From positions 1-13,856 of the forward strand of contig JAADDV010000145.1 in the NCBI GenBank assembly GCA_013153795.1: a stretch of DNA of 13,856 nt, written 5' to 3'. This DNA comes from Aquificota bacterium (GTDB lineage: Bacteria > Aquificota > Aquificia > Aquificales > Hydrogenothermaceae). A program made the translations under genes and the position numbers. Shown piece after piece: positions 1 through 6,712 of this stretch (the stretch's first letter is position 1; each line of letters starts with the position of its first letter). The notes under the pieces are model-generated. The model was not told the DNA's origin and did not search any database. It was given only the letters and a program-made list of their open reading frames with translations.

Positions 1-632
1 TCTCCTTTGTTTTTTCCTCCATTTCCGCCATATTTTATTTTTATTTTGTTTTTTTCTTGTATTCCCCTAGGGATTTTTATTATTTTTTTCACCTGTTTTT
101 TTACAAGACCTTTTCCACCACACATATCACAAGGATTTAAAATTACATACCCTTTTCCATGACACTCAAAGCAAGGAAGATGTAAAAAAGCTTTCTTATA
201 TTTTCCTTTTCCTTTACATTTAAAGCATTCTTTAAGAATTGAATTTGAAGATAAACCTGTTCCTTCACATTTTGGACAATGTTCTTTTCTTTCATAAAAG
301 ATTTCTTTTTCTTTACCAAAGAATCCTTCTTCTAAAGATAGAGATATTTTAAGATGTATATCTTTTCCTTTTATAGGCTTTGATGTAAAACCAAAAGTTT
401 CATAAAGTTTATCTGTAAAATAAGAGAGTTTTTGTTTTTTCAAAGACAAATCATATTTTTTTCTTTTTTCTGGGTCTATTAATGTTTCATAAGCAACTGT
501 TATTTTTTTAAAAAATTCTTCCGAAGATTTGTTTATATCTGGGTGGTATTTTTTGGCTTTTTCTCTGAAAGCTTTTTTTATTTCTTCTGGGGTAGCATTT
601 TTCGCTACCCCAAGGATTTTATAGTAATCCAT
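1..632 (-). CDS. dnaJ: DnaJ-type co-chaperone with four-motif zinc finger, 3' end outside window
   Basis: Partial: 210 codons are visible before the window edge. DnaJ proteins stimulate DnaK ATPase through the J domain and hold unfolded clients with the zinc-finger and C-terminal beta domains, in the cytoplasm. I translated the minus strand from the ATG at 632. The J domain covers residues 1-65 with the HPD triad at 30-32. Four CxxCxGxG-like zinc motifs follow: CPKCEGTG from C119, CFKCKGKG from C136, CFECHGKG from C154 and CDMCGGKG from C168. Then comes the start of the C-terminal beta domain (KIPRGIQ). The segment between J domain and finger (about 63-92) has few glycines, so the usual Gly/Phe-rich linker is nearly missing. 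The ATG shares one base with the grpE stop (TAATG), which implies translational coupling. Family assignment is secure. It may be a second, divergent DnaJ rather than the housekeeping one. Confidence 0.93.
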   Translation of the reverse strand, partial: MDYYKILGVAKNATPEEIKKAFREKAKKYHPDINKSSEEFFKKITVAYETLIDPEKRKKYDLSLKKQKLSYFTDKLYETFGFTSKPIKGKDIHLKISLSLEEGFFGKEKEIFYERKEHCPKCEGTGLSSNSILKECFKCKGKGKYKKAFLHLPCFECHGKGYVILNPCDMCGGKGLVKKQVKKIIKIPRGIQEKNKIKIKYGGNGGKNKG

Positions 633-1270
633 TATGTAATTTCTTCTTTATCATCTGGTGGAACTGCAACAACAACTTTTGCCGGTCTGATAACTTTTCC
701 TTTATATTTATACCCAGTTTGTAAGACTTTTACAATTTCATTGGGCTTATGTTCTTTTGTTTTAACTGTTTCCAAAGCTTCATGCTCCTGAGGATTAAAT
801 TCTGTTTTTCCTTCTATTCTTTCAATTCCATGCTCCTGTAAAAATTTAACTAATTGATAATGTATCATCTGAATGCCTTTTATAAATGAGTTTATATCAG
901 TAGAAACTTTAGCACTCTCAAGAGCTTTTTCAAAGTTATCTACAATTTCCATAAATCCTTTTATTATTCTTAAAGCTCCTTCATCTTTAGCTTCTTCTTT
1001 TTCTTTTCTCATTCTTATCTTATAATCCTCAAATTCTTGCTGGATTTTTTGATATAAAGCACTTAATTTTTTTGCTACTTCTTCTGTTTTTTCTAGTTTC
1101 TTTTTTAATTCTTCTATTTCTTTTTCAAGCTCTTCACATTCACTTTTTTTCTCTTCTTGTTTTTGCTCTTCTTGACTTTGCTTTTCTTTTTCTTCCTGCT
1201 GCTTTTGTTCTTCCTGTTTAGATTGTTCTTCTTGTTTTACTGTTTCCTGCTCCTGTTTTTTTTCTTCCAT
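632..1270 (-). CDS. grpE: GrpE nucleotide-exchange factor for DnaK
   Basis: 212 residues, near the family's usual size. GrpE is a homodimer that releases ADP from DnaK and acts as a thermosensor through its long helices. The N-terminal 45 residues are almost only Q, E and K (QEEQ-type repeats), then a coiled coil runs from about 45 to 100. The C-terminal beta domain carries the family signatures FNPQEHEAL and the Gly-Tyr block VLQTGYKYKGKVIRPAKV. An AGGAGG at 1283-1288 (minus strand) lies 12 nt before the ATG, a rather long spacer. The stop overlaps the dnaJ start. Neither hrcA nor dnaK is next to it here, and the upstream region holds no CIRCE operator, so heat control may use another site. 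Confidence 0.95.
   Translation of the reverse strand: MEEKKQEQETVKQEEQSKQEEQKQQEEKEKQSQEEQKQEEKKSECEELEKEIEELKKKLEKTEEVAKKLSALYQKIQQEFEDYKIRMRKEKEEAKDEGALRIIKGFMEIVDNFEKALESAKVSTDINSFIKGIQMIHYQLVKFLQEHGIERIEGKTEFNPQEHEALETVKTKEHKPNEIVKVLQTGYKYKGKVIRPAKVVVAVPPDDKEEIT
1141..1262 (-). repeat. Low-complexity Gln/Glu/Lys repeat tract at the grpE 5' end
   Basis: The first 45 or so codons of grpE are built from repeated caa/gaa/aaa triplets encoding units such as QEEQ, KQEE and QKQEE. On the plus strand this reads as a long pyrimidine-rich tract of ttcttcttg/ctgctt-like words. Such a tract is likely disordered in the protein and prone to length change between strains. Confidence 0.7.
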
Positions 1271-1382
1271 AATAATAAAAAACCTCCTGATTTTAGCTGT
1301 CTTTTATAATAAAATATGATTTTTATAATGAAGATTCAATATGAACCTTACCATATCATCTTATTAGAGAAATAATTAAAAC

Positions 1383-1408
1383 TTTCATTGAAGCTTTCAA
1401 TAATGAAA
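1383..1408. promoter_or_regulatory. Imperfect dyad between divergent grpE and plsC, possible operator
   Basis: TTTCAT (1383-1388) pairs with ATGAAA (1403-1408), and an inner TTGAA/TTCAA dyad with 3-nt centre sits at 1388-1400. A few unpaired bases (about 1400-1402) separate outer and inner arms. The site is centred in the 191-bp divergent gap. On the minus strand it contains TTGAAA (1400-1395), a possible -35 for grpE with a 4/6 -10 17 nt on. On the plus strand it lies just upstream of a TATAAT. It is unlike CIRCE. Role as a repressor or activator site is inferred from position only. Confidence 0.35.
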
Positions 1409-1415
1409 TTTAATA

Positions 1416-1421
1416 TATAAT
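1416..1421 (+). promoter_or_regulatory. Probable -10 box (TATAAT) for the plsC-ispH-pilZ-motAB operon
   Basis: A perfect TATAAT lies 40 nt before the TTG start of the acyltransferase gene. No good -35 is seen at 16-18 nt spacing. The dyad at 1383-1408 occupies that place, so activator dependence or overlap with an operator is possible. Confidence 0.4.
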
Positions 1422-1461
1422 ATACGAAATAATACCCTTTTTATTTAAGGCTAGAAAAAAG

Positions 1462-2064
1462 TTGGTAGAATATTCAGAAAAGGGATACAAAGTTTTTTAT
1501 AAAATAAGACCTTTTTTTAACAAACTTTTAAAAGTAAATGTAAAAGGTATAGAAAATATACCTCTTGAAGGTGGTTGTATTCTCGCTGCCAATCATCGAA
1601 GCAATTTAGACCCTTTCGTTTTAAACAGTATTTCTCCAAGGCCTATTTTTTTTATGGCTAAGGAAGAGCTGTTTAAAGTTCCTTTTTTAAGTTGGATAAT
1701 AAAAAAAGCTGGAGCCATTCCTGTAAAAAGGAATAAAAGAGATATCTCTGCTTTAAAAAAAGCTTCACAAGCTTTAAAAGAAGGCTTTTGTGTTGGTATT
1801 TTTCCGGAGGGGCATAGAGCAAAACCGAAACAATTTGGAAAACCTCAAAGTGGAGTAGGTCTTTTGGTTGCAAAAAATAAAGTCCCTGTTATCCCTGTAA
1901 GAATTGAAGGGACAGATGATGTCTTTCCTGTAGGAGCAAAGTTTCCTAAGTTTAAATATCCTATAAATATAACTATAGGAAAACCTATTTATTTTGAAGA
2001 TATAGATAATATGGATTATCAAGATATAGCCAATAAGGTGATGGAAGAGATAAAAAAACTATAG
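1462..2064 (+). CDS. plsC: 1-acyl-sn-glycerol-3-phosphate acyltransferase family (PlsC-like)
   Basis: 200 residues. The family moves an acyl chain to the sn-2 position of lysophosphatidic acid at the inner membrane face, giving phosphatidic acid. Visible motifs in order: the HX4D catalytic box NHRSNLD (H45, D50), the glycerol-phosphate-binding block AKEELFKVPFLSW (66-78) with GAIPVKR (84-90), FPEGHR (114-119) where most members have FPEGTR, and VPVIPV (141-146). The start is a TTG: no ATG or GTG occurs in frame upstream before a stop at 1411, and the next internal ATG would remove the catalytic box. AAGG at 1447-1450 is a weak ribosome site. It is first in a run of six plus-strand genes. Substrate is inferred from family; other lysolipid acyltransferases look alike. 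Confidence 0.88.
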   Translation: MVEYSEKGYKVFYKIRPFFNKLLKVNVKGIENIPLEGGCILAANHRSNLDPFVLNSISPRPIFFMAKEELFKVPFLSWIIKKAGAIPVKRNKRDISALKKASQALKEGFCVGIFPEGHRAKPKQFGKPQSGVGLLVAKNKVPVIPVRIEGTDDVFPVGAKFPKFKYPINITIGKPIYFEDIDNMDYQDIANKVMEEIKKL

Positions 2065-2077
2065 GGGGTAATCAATC

Positions 2078-2935
2078 ATGGCTAATATAAAAGTTGCTGA
2101 AAGTGCAGGTTTTTGTTTTGGAGTAAAAATAGCTGTAGATGCAGCAGTAGAAGCTGGAGAAAAATTAGGGGGTGCTTATACTGATGGACCTATTATTCAT
2201 AATAAACAGGTAGTTCAATTTTTAGAAAGTTTAAATGTAAAACAATTACAGCCAAACCAAGAATTAAAAGAAGGAGATACAGTTTTAATTCGCTCTCATG
2301 GAGTCCCTCCTAAAGAAGAAAGAAGACTTCAAGAAGCTGGAGTAAAAATTATAGATGCCACCTGTCCCTTTGTTAAAAAAGTTCATGAAAAAGTAAGACA
2401 GCTTGTTGAAGAAGGTTATTATGTGATAATCATAGGAGAAGAAGGTCATCCAGAAGTTATAGGCATATTAGGACACCTAGAAGAGGCAGGAGGAAAAGGA
2501 ATAGTTGTTTCTAATATGGAAGAGCTTATAAAAAAAATGCCTAAAAGAAATAAAATAGGTGTTGTTGCTCAAACTACTCAAAGTGAAGATTTCTTTAGAG
2601 AAGCTGTTGGATATATTGCTGAGAACACAGAAGAAGTTAAGATTTTCAATACTATATGTGATGCTACTTCTTTAAGACAAGAAGAAGTAAAAAAACTTGC
2701 TCCTAGTGTAGATGTAATGATTATTATAGGTGGAAAACATAGTGGAAACACAAAAAGATTAGCTCAGATATCAAAAGCCTTAAATCCAAATACATATCAT
2801 ATAGAAAAAGCTGACGAATTGAATCCTGATTGGTTTAAAAATGCTGAAAATATTGGTGTTTCGGCTGGTGCTTCAACTCCAGATTGGATAATAAAGGAAG
2901 TAGTAGAAAAAATAAAAGAATTAACAAACAGCTAA
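2078..2935 (+). CDS. ispH: 4-hydroxy-3-methylbut-2-enyl diphosphate reductase
   Basis: 285 residues, full length. IspH (LytB) is the iron-sulfur enzyme of the last MEP-pathway step, turning HMBPP into IPP and DMAPP. All known active-site positions are present and almost match E. coli numbering: cluster cysteines C13, C96 and C194; substrate residues H41, H74 and H124; proton donor E126 (GHPEV); T167 in AQTTQ; the S222-x-N224 pair in KHSGNT; and S266 in GASTP. The gene starts 13 bp after the acyltransferase stop with a G-rich ribosome site (GGGGG, 2064-2068) 9 nt before the ATG. No ribosomal-protein S1 extension is present, unlike some clostridial IspH proteins. Identification is secure. Confidence 0.98.
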   Translation: MANIKVAESAGFCFGVKIAVDAAVEAGEKLGGAYTDGPIIHNKQVVQFLESLNVKQLQPNQELKEGDTVLIRSHGVPPKEERRLQEAGVKIIDATCPFVKKVHEKVRQLVEEGYYVIIIGEEGHPEVIGILGHLEEAGGKGIVVSNMEELIKKMPKRNKIGVVAQTTQSEDFFREAVGYIAENTEEVKIFNTICDATSLRQEEVKKLAPSVDVMIIIGGKHSGNTKRLAQISKALNPNTYHIEKADELNPDWFKNAENIGVSAGASTPDWIIKEVVEKIKELTNS

Positions 2936-2986
2936 AGATACCGAAAAATAAAATGAAAAGTATAAAGAAAACTCTGGAGAAAAATT

Positions 2987-4036
2987 TTGGATGAAAGAGT
3001 AAATATCCTTGTTGAGGCTTGGAGGAAGACAGTATCTCAAGGAGTTGACCCAAAACATCTTTTTTTAACTCTTCTCTTTTTTTCTTTTATATTTTTAGTG
3101 GTTTATCTAAGTGTAAAAGTTAAAAAGTACCTAAGAGAAAAGCATAAAAAAAGGCTTTTTATTGATACAGCTTTATCTTTAGGTCTAACAGAAAAAGAAG
3201 CAAATCTACTATGGGAATATGCACACAGATTAGAAAGAGACCCTTTTTTAGTTTTAGAATATAAAGCTCCTTTTGAAAAGGTTATTCAAAAATATATCGA
3301 GGAAAATCCAGATTTTGATGAAAAACTTGTAAAAAGCATTCGAAAGAAACTAGGTTTTGATGGATTACCTGAAGGTCTACCTCTTATTTCTACCAAAGAT
3401 ATTGAACTATATCAAACAGGAAATCTGATTACTCAAACAGGAAAAATGTATCCTGTAGCTTTATATGATAAAGATGAAAAGTATATGTATTGGTATTTAA
3501 TAGACATTCGTCCTCCTTTTGCTTTTAAAGTAGGAGAAAAAGTAAGAATAAGATTTTTACGAACAGAAGATGGAATGTATACTTTTGAAGGTATTGTAGA
3601 AGAAATTATTCAAGAAAATGGAAAATATATAGTAAAAATTCCTCATACTTTTGATTTAGAAAGAGTTCAAAGAAGAAAAGAGGTTAGAGTAAAAATAAAC
3701 AAACCTGTAGAAATTGTATATAAAACAAAAGATGGAAATAAACATTCTATCTATACCCGTTTATTAGATATTTCAGCTGAAGGAGCAAAATTCTGTCTAA
3801 AGAAAAAAGATGCTCAGGAAGAGCAACTTAAAATAGGGACAGATTTAACTTTAAGTTTTGAATTAGAAGGAGAAAAATTAGTAATAAATGCAACACTAAA
3901 AAATATAGTAGAAGAAAACGATAATGAATGCTATGGTGTTCAGTTTCAAAAATTAGATAAAAAAGTAAAAGATATAATTTTAAAATTTATTCAAAAAGAA
4001 CAACATAGAATGTTAAAAAAAATACATAAAAAATAA
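2987..4036 (+). CDS. Membrane-anchored YcgR-like PilZ protein, probable c-di-GMP receptor
   Basis: 349 residues. Residues 23-43 form one strongly hydrophobic membrane helix, followed by a basic stretch (KVKKYLREKHKKR). A helical region runs to about 125. Residues 130-225 look like the YcgR N-terminal beta domain, and 226-340 are a PilZ domain. The PilZ domain shows both ligand motifs: RxxxR (R230 to R234) and DxSxxG (D261, S263, G266). PilZ proteins of this build bind c-di-GMP, and YcgR slows the flagellar motor through MotA/FliG. Here the gene lies 29 bp before motA, so a stator-tuning role is likely but inferred. Start is TTG with GGAG (2976-2979) 7 nt upstream; the nearby ATG at 2953 is out of frame. 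E. coli YcgR has no membrane helix, so the anchor is a notable difference. Confidence 0.85.
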   Translation: MDERVNILVEAWRKTVSQGVDPKHLFLTLLFFSFIFLVVYLSVKVKKYLREKHKKRLFIDTALSLGLTEKEANLLWEYAHRLERDPFLVLEYKAPFEKVIQKYIEENPDFDEKLVKSIRKKLGFDGLPEGLPLISTKDIELYQTGNLITQTGKMYPVALYDKDEKYMYWYLIDIRPPFAFKVGEKVRIRFLRTEDGMYTFEGIVEEIIQENGKYIVKIPHTFDLERVQRRKEVRVKINKPVEIVYKTKDGNKHSIYTRLLDISAEGAKFCLKKKDAQEEQLKIGTDLTLSFELEGEKLVINATLKNIVEENDNECYGVQFQKLDKKVKDIILKFIQKEQHRMLKKIHKK

Positions 4037-4065
4037 AATAAAGAGTTAGTCGGGATGAGTGAATT

Positions 4066-4827
4066 ATGGAATTATCCACTATAATAGGTCTGGGAGCTGC
4101 TGTTCTTCTGATTGTAGTTGCTATTGCAATCGGAGGAAGTCCCTTAGCTTTCATCAATATACCTTCTCTTTTAATTACGGTTGGAGGAGGCTTAGCTGCC
4201 TCTTTAACTTCATTTCCAATGAAAGATTTTTTTTCTGGTCTTAAAGCAATAGGTAAAGCTTTTAATCCTGGCTTACCTGACCCAGTAGAGCTTATTGATT
4301 ATCTAGTTAATGTAGCAAATAAAGCCAGAAGAGATGGAATTTTAGCTTTAGAATCAGATATAGATGAATACTATTCAAGAGACCCGTTTTTTGGAAGTTT
4401 GATGAGAATGCTTATAGATGGGCAGGATATTGAAGAGATAAAAAGTAATGCAGAAACAGCTTTAATGAAAATAGAGCAAGATTTATCTACTGAAGTTTCT
4501 GTTTGGGAAGCTCTTGGAGAGTTGTTTCCTGCCTTTGGAATGATAGGAACATTAATTGGGCTTATCCAAATGCTTCAAAATCTAAATGACCCTTCAGCTT
4601 TAGGTCCTGGAATGGCAGTTGCAATGATAACAACTCTTTATGGAGCAATTCTTGCAAATGTTTTATGTGTTCCTATTGCAAAAAAATTGAAATTTTTCAA
4701 AGACTTAAATCTTTTATATAAAGAAGCCTATATAATAACTGTAGAAGCTATTAATAATGGAACAAACCCAAATGTTTTAAGAAGCAAACTTCTTTCTCTG
4801 TTTGGTATTGAAAGTGGAGAAGAATAA
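4066..4827 (+). CDS. motA: Flagellar stator protein MotA
   Basis: 253 residues, the short PomA/Aquifex-type length. MotA forms the pentameric ring that surrounds a MotB dimer and converts ion flow into torque at the rotor. Four membrane helices are visible: about 5-22, 30-50, 152-172 and 183-205. A large cytoplasmic loop (53-150) contains the rotor-contact region ARRDGILALESD with charged residues R88/R89 and E96, corresponding to E. coli R90 and E98. The two conserved prolines are P155 (LFPAFGMIGTLIG) and P203 (CVPIAKKL). The gene follows the PilZ gene and is 3 bp from motB1. A stop in one alternative frame (GTG at 4059) gives a Cys/Ser-rich product and is not real. Confidence 0.97.
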   Translation: MELSTIIGLGAAVLLIVVAIAIGGSPLAFINIPSLLITVGGGLAASLTSFPMKDFFSGLKAIGKAFNPGLPDPVELIDYLVNVANKARRDGILALESDIDEYYSRDPFFGSLMRMLIDGQDIEEIKSNAETALMKIEQDLSTEVSVWEALGELFPAFGMIGTLIGLIQMLQNLNDPSALGPGMAVAMITTLYGAILANVLCVPIAKKLKFFKDLNLLYKEAYIITVEAINNGTNPNVLRSKLLSLFGIESGEE

Positions 4828-4830
4828 AAT

Positions 4831-5529
4831 ATGGCTCGGAAAAAAAAGGAGGAATGCAAAGGGCTTCCCGGCTGGCTAATTAGTTTTGGGGACCTTATGT
4901 CCCTCCTTCTTACTTTTTTTATTCTTTTATTTTCTATGGGGACTATCTCATTGGAAAAATTTCATATGGTTATTAAAGGAATTACAGAATCTTTAGGGGG
5001 AAGAAAAATATTTCTTGAAGAAAAAGTTTTAAATAATACAAATTTGAATATAGAATTTCAAAATATGTATCCTAAAATAAAAAAAAGAAAAAGACTAGAA
5101 AAAGCTCTTTTAGAGCTTGAAAAAGAGCTAGAAAAAAAAGGAATAGAAAGTGAGGTAGAAGGTCATGGCTCTATTTTAAGATTTAGAGTTAATATTGATA
5201 AAATGTTTTTCCCCGGCTCTGAAAAACCAACTCCCCAAGCGGAAGAAATTTTAAAACAAATCTGTAAAAAATTAAAAGAAGCTGAATATCCTCTTATAAT
5301 AGAAGGACATACAGATAATACTCCTGTAAGTGGTAGGTTTAAAAATAATTTAGAATTATCTATGGCAAGAGCCTTATACATACTAAAAAAATTTATTGAA
5401 TGCGGATATGACCCTTCTTTACTTGCAGCTAGAGGTTATGGACCTTATAGACCTTTAGTTCCAAACAATAGCCCTAAAAATCGTGAGAAAAACAGACGAG
5501 TTGAGTTTGTAATAAAAATTACTGGATAA
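4831..5529 (+). CDS. motB1: Flagellar stator protein MotB, first copy
   Basis: 232 residues. MotB anchors the stator to peptidoglycan and carries the ion-binding aspartate. A short basic N-terminus (MARKKKEEC) precedes a single membrane helix at about 16-36 with the key Asp D21 in SFGDLMSLLLTFF. A plug and linker region with a charged coil (82-105) follows, then an OmpA-like peptidoglycan-binding domain with GHTDN (159-163), LSMARA (176-181) and NRRVEFVI (221-228). In Aquifex aeolicus the homologous MotB1 was shown to work with MotA as a sodium-driven stator, so sodium use is a reasonable inference. It starts 3 bp after motA. An A8 run followed by GGAGG lies at codons 4-7. Confidence 0.96.
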   Translation: MARKKKEECKGLPGWLISFGDLMSLLLTFFILLFSMGTISLEKFHMVIKGITESLGGRKIFLEEKVLNNTNLNIEFQNMYPKIKKRKRLEKALLELEKELEKKGIESEVEGHGSILRFRVNIDKMFFPGSEKPTPQAEEILKQICKKLKEAEYPLIIEGHTDNTPVSGRFKNNLELSMARALYILKKFIECGYDPSLLAARGYGPYRPLVPNNSPKNREKNRRVEFVIKITG

Positions 5530-5532
5530 AAA

Positions 5533-6219
5533 ATGGCAAGAAAAAAGAAAGAAGAATGTCCTAGTGTCCCATCATGGATAATAAGTTTTAGTGATTTAAT
5601 GTCTCTTCTTCTTACTTTTTTTATTTTACTTTATTCAATGTCTGTTTTAGATATTAAAAAATTAATGAAATTCTTGTGGTATTTTCAGGGTGAAGAAAAA
5701 TTTGAAGCAATAAAAACTGTTCAGGTAATACCTCCTATTTCCTTAATGAGACAAGATATGGCTAAGCTTTTAAGAGAAAGAATAGAAAGAATTCTTCCTC
5801 CTCACGCTTTTCAAATAGCAGTTATAGAAGACTACATTTTAATCAGGTTGTTTAATGATATAACTTTTGAACAAGATTCTGCTAAACTTACCTCAAGAGC
5901 TAAAAAAGCTCTTCAAAGTATTGCAACAGTTATTAAATCTCTTGAAAAATCCTTTTCTGAAATTTTAATAGAAGGTCATGCAAATAAAAATGAGAAAAAT
6001 CCTTGGGAAATATCAAAAGATAGAGCTTTAACAATTGCTCAGTATCTAATATCTTTAGGTTTAGATCCGAAAAAAATGTCCATAACAGCTTACGGAAACA
6101 CAAGGCCTTTATATACTTGGAATCATCCCTTATTAATAAGAAGAAATAGCCGTGTTGAAATAAAAATAAAACTAAAACAAATTAGAGATGATGTTTTAAA
6201 GGATATAAATAGCAAATAA
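5533..6219 (+). CDS. motB2: Flagellar stator protein MotB, second copy with altered OmpA motif
   Basis: 228 residues, 3 bp after motB1 and clearly a tandem duplicate of it. The first nine residues are identical, and the membrane helix with D21 (SFSDLMSLLLTFF) is nearly so. The periplasmic parts have diverged strongly. The linker is different, and in the OmpA-like domain GHTDN is replaced by GHANK (148-152), while the RA pair (SKDRA, 161-165) and RRNSRVEI (203-210) remain. This suggests a changed peptidoglycan contact or activation. Aquifex also has a MotB2 that can form a stator with MotA, so this copy is probably functional. A clear ribosome site is lacking, so translation likely depends on coupling to motB1. 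Confidence 0.93.
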   Translation: MARKKKEECPSVPSWIISFSDLMSLLLTFFILLYSMSVLDIKKLMKFLWYFQGEEKFEAIKTVQVIPPISLMRQDMAKLLRERIERILPPHAFQIAVIEDYILIRLFNDITFEQDSAKLTSRAKKALQSIATVIKSLEKSFSEILIEGHANKNEKNPWEISKDRALTIAQYLISLGLDPKKMSITAYGNTRPLYTWNHPLLIRRNSRVEIKIKLKQIRDDVLKDINSK

Positions 6220-6339
6220 TTAAATTTATATTTCTTACTTGTTAACCCAATCATCAAAGTTTAAAAAATTTAATCAATTTTCTATACAAAAAATGATTTT
6301 CTTTGTTTTTAATAAGAAAAATCGAGTATAAGAAAAGTC

Positions 6340-6371
6340 GGGTATATTAAATTGTAGTATTTAATATACCC
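6340..6371. terminator. Perfect 12-bp inverted repeat, possible terminator of the mot operon
   Basis: GGGTATATTAAA (6340-6351) and TTTAATATACCC (6360-6371) are exact complements around an 8-nt loop. It lies 120 nt downstream of the motB2 stop and 51 nt past the end of the facing small gene. The following T run is only TTT, so it is a weak intrinsic terminator on the plus strand. A protein-binding dyad or small-RNA end is also possible. The rest of 6220-6422 shows only AT-rich sequence and a minor AGTAAA-TC-TTTACT dyad at 6408-6421. Confidence 0.5.
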
Positions 6372-6422
6372 TTTAAACAGATAAAACTTAATAGTATTTT
6401 TTGTTAAAGTAAATCTTTACTA

Positions 6423-6608
6423 CTATTTTTCAGCATATAAATAATTGCTGTGGCTTTTTTCAAGAAAAAAAAGAGCTTCCTTTTTTCTTTTTTCAAACTC
6501 TTTTGTTAGAATTTCTTTTCCTTTAGAAAGTTCCATAATTCTTAAAACTCCGTGACTATCTTTGAATTTAATAAAATAGATACCATCTCTTTTGAAAATA
6601 GCAGCCAT
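6423..6608 (-). CDS. Small orphan protein of 61 residues, function unknown
   Basis: I place the start at the ATG at 6608 (MAAIFKRDG), because a GGGGGAG ribosome site (6613-6619) sits just upstream. The ATG at 6623 overlaps that site and is unlikely to be used. The protein has a beta-rich first half (AIFKRDGIYFIKFKDSHGV) and a charged helical second half (EFEKRKKEALFFLEK). The first half has the xYKRxGxWYIxFxDxxG look of N-terminal arm-binding domains of tyrosine recombinases, but no catalytic domain is nearby. The likeness may be chance. It stands alone between the mot operon and the reductase. A good ribosome site and normal base use support a real gene. I do not recognise it. Confidence 0.6.
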   Translation of the reverse strand: MAAIFKRDGIYFIKFKDSHGVLRIMELSKGKEILTKEFEKRKKEALFFLEKSHSNYLYAEK

Positions 6609-6712
6609 GACTCTCCCCCACATTAAAGTATTTTTATTTTATTGTCGAAAAGTTAAATTTATTTTAAATCTAAAAAGATAAAAAGAAAAAAGCAAGCGCA
6701 AAAAATATATAT

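Noticed and set aside
543..791. Plus-strand open frame opposite dnaJ/grpE
   Set aside because: Phe/Ser-rich product without a ribosome site; it is the complement of two well-identified genes.
1271..1461. CIRCE operator (TTAGCACTC-N9-GAGTGCTAA) before grpE
   Set aside because: No such pair is present in the gap; an AGCACTC word occurs within grpE but without the matching arm.
1673..2022. Minus-strand frames opposite the acyltransferase
   Set aside because: No ribosome sites and composition typical of antisense shadows of a real gene.
2953..2994. A 13-codon reading frame before the PilZ gene, possible leader peptide
   Set aside because: No ribosome site of its own and no hairpin pair for attenuation; its codons are ordinary AT-rich sequence.
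4059..4244. Cys/Ser-rich open frame overlapping motA
   Set aside because: It is a shifted frame of the motA 5' end with no family features.
6609..6623. ATG at 6623 as the start of the small protein
   Set aside because: It overlaps the GGGGGAG ribosome site that clearly serves the ATG at 6608.
6609..6712. A tRNA, riboswitch or terminator in the gap before the reductase end
   Set aside because: Only AT-rich sequence with a short AAATATATATTT palindrome and a T-rich stretch; no stable hairpin or cloverleaf could be drawn.
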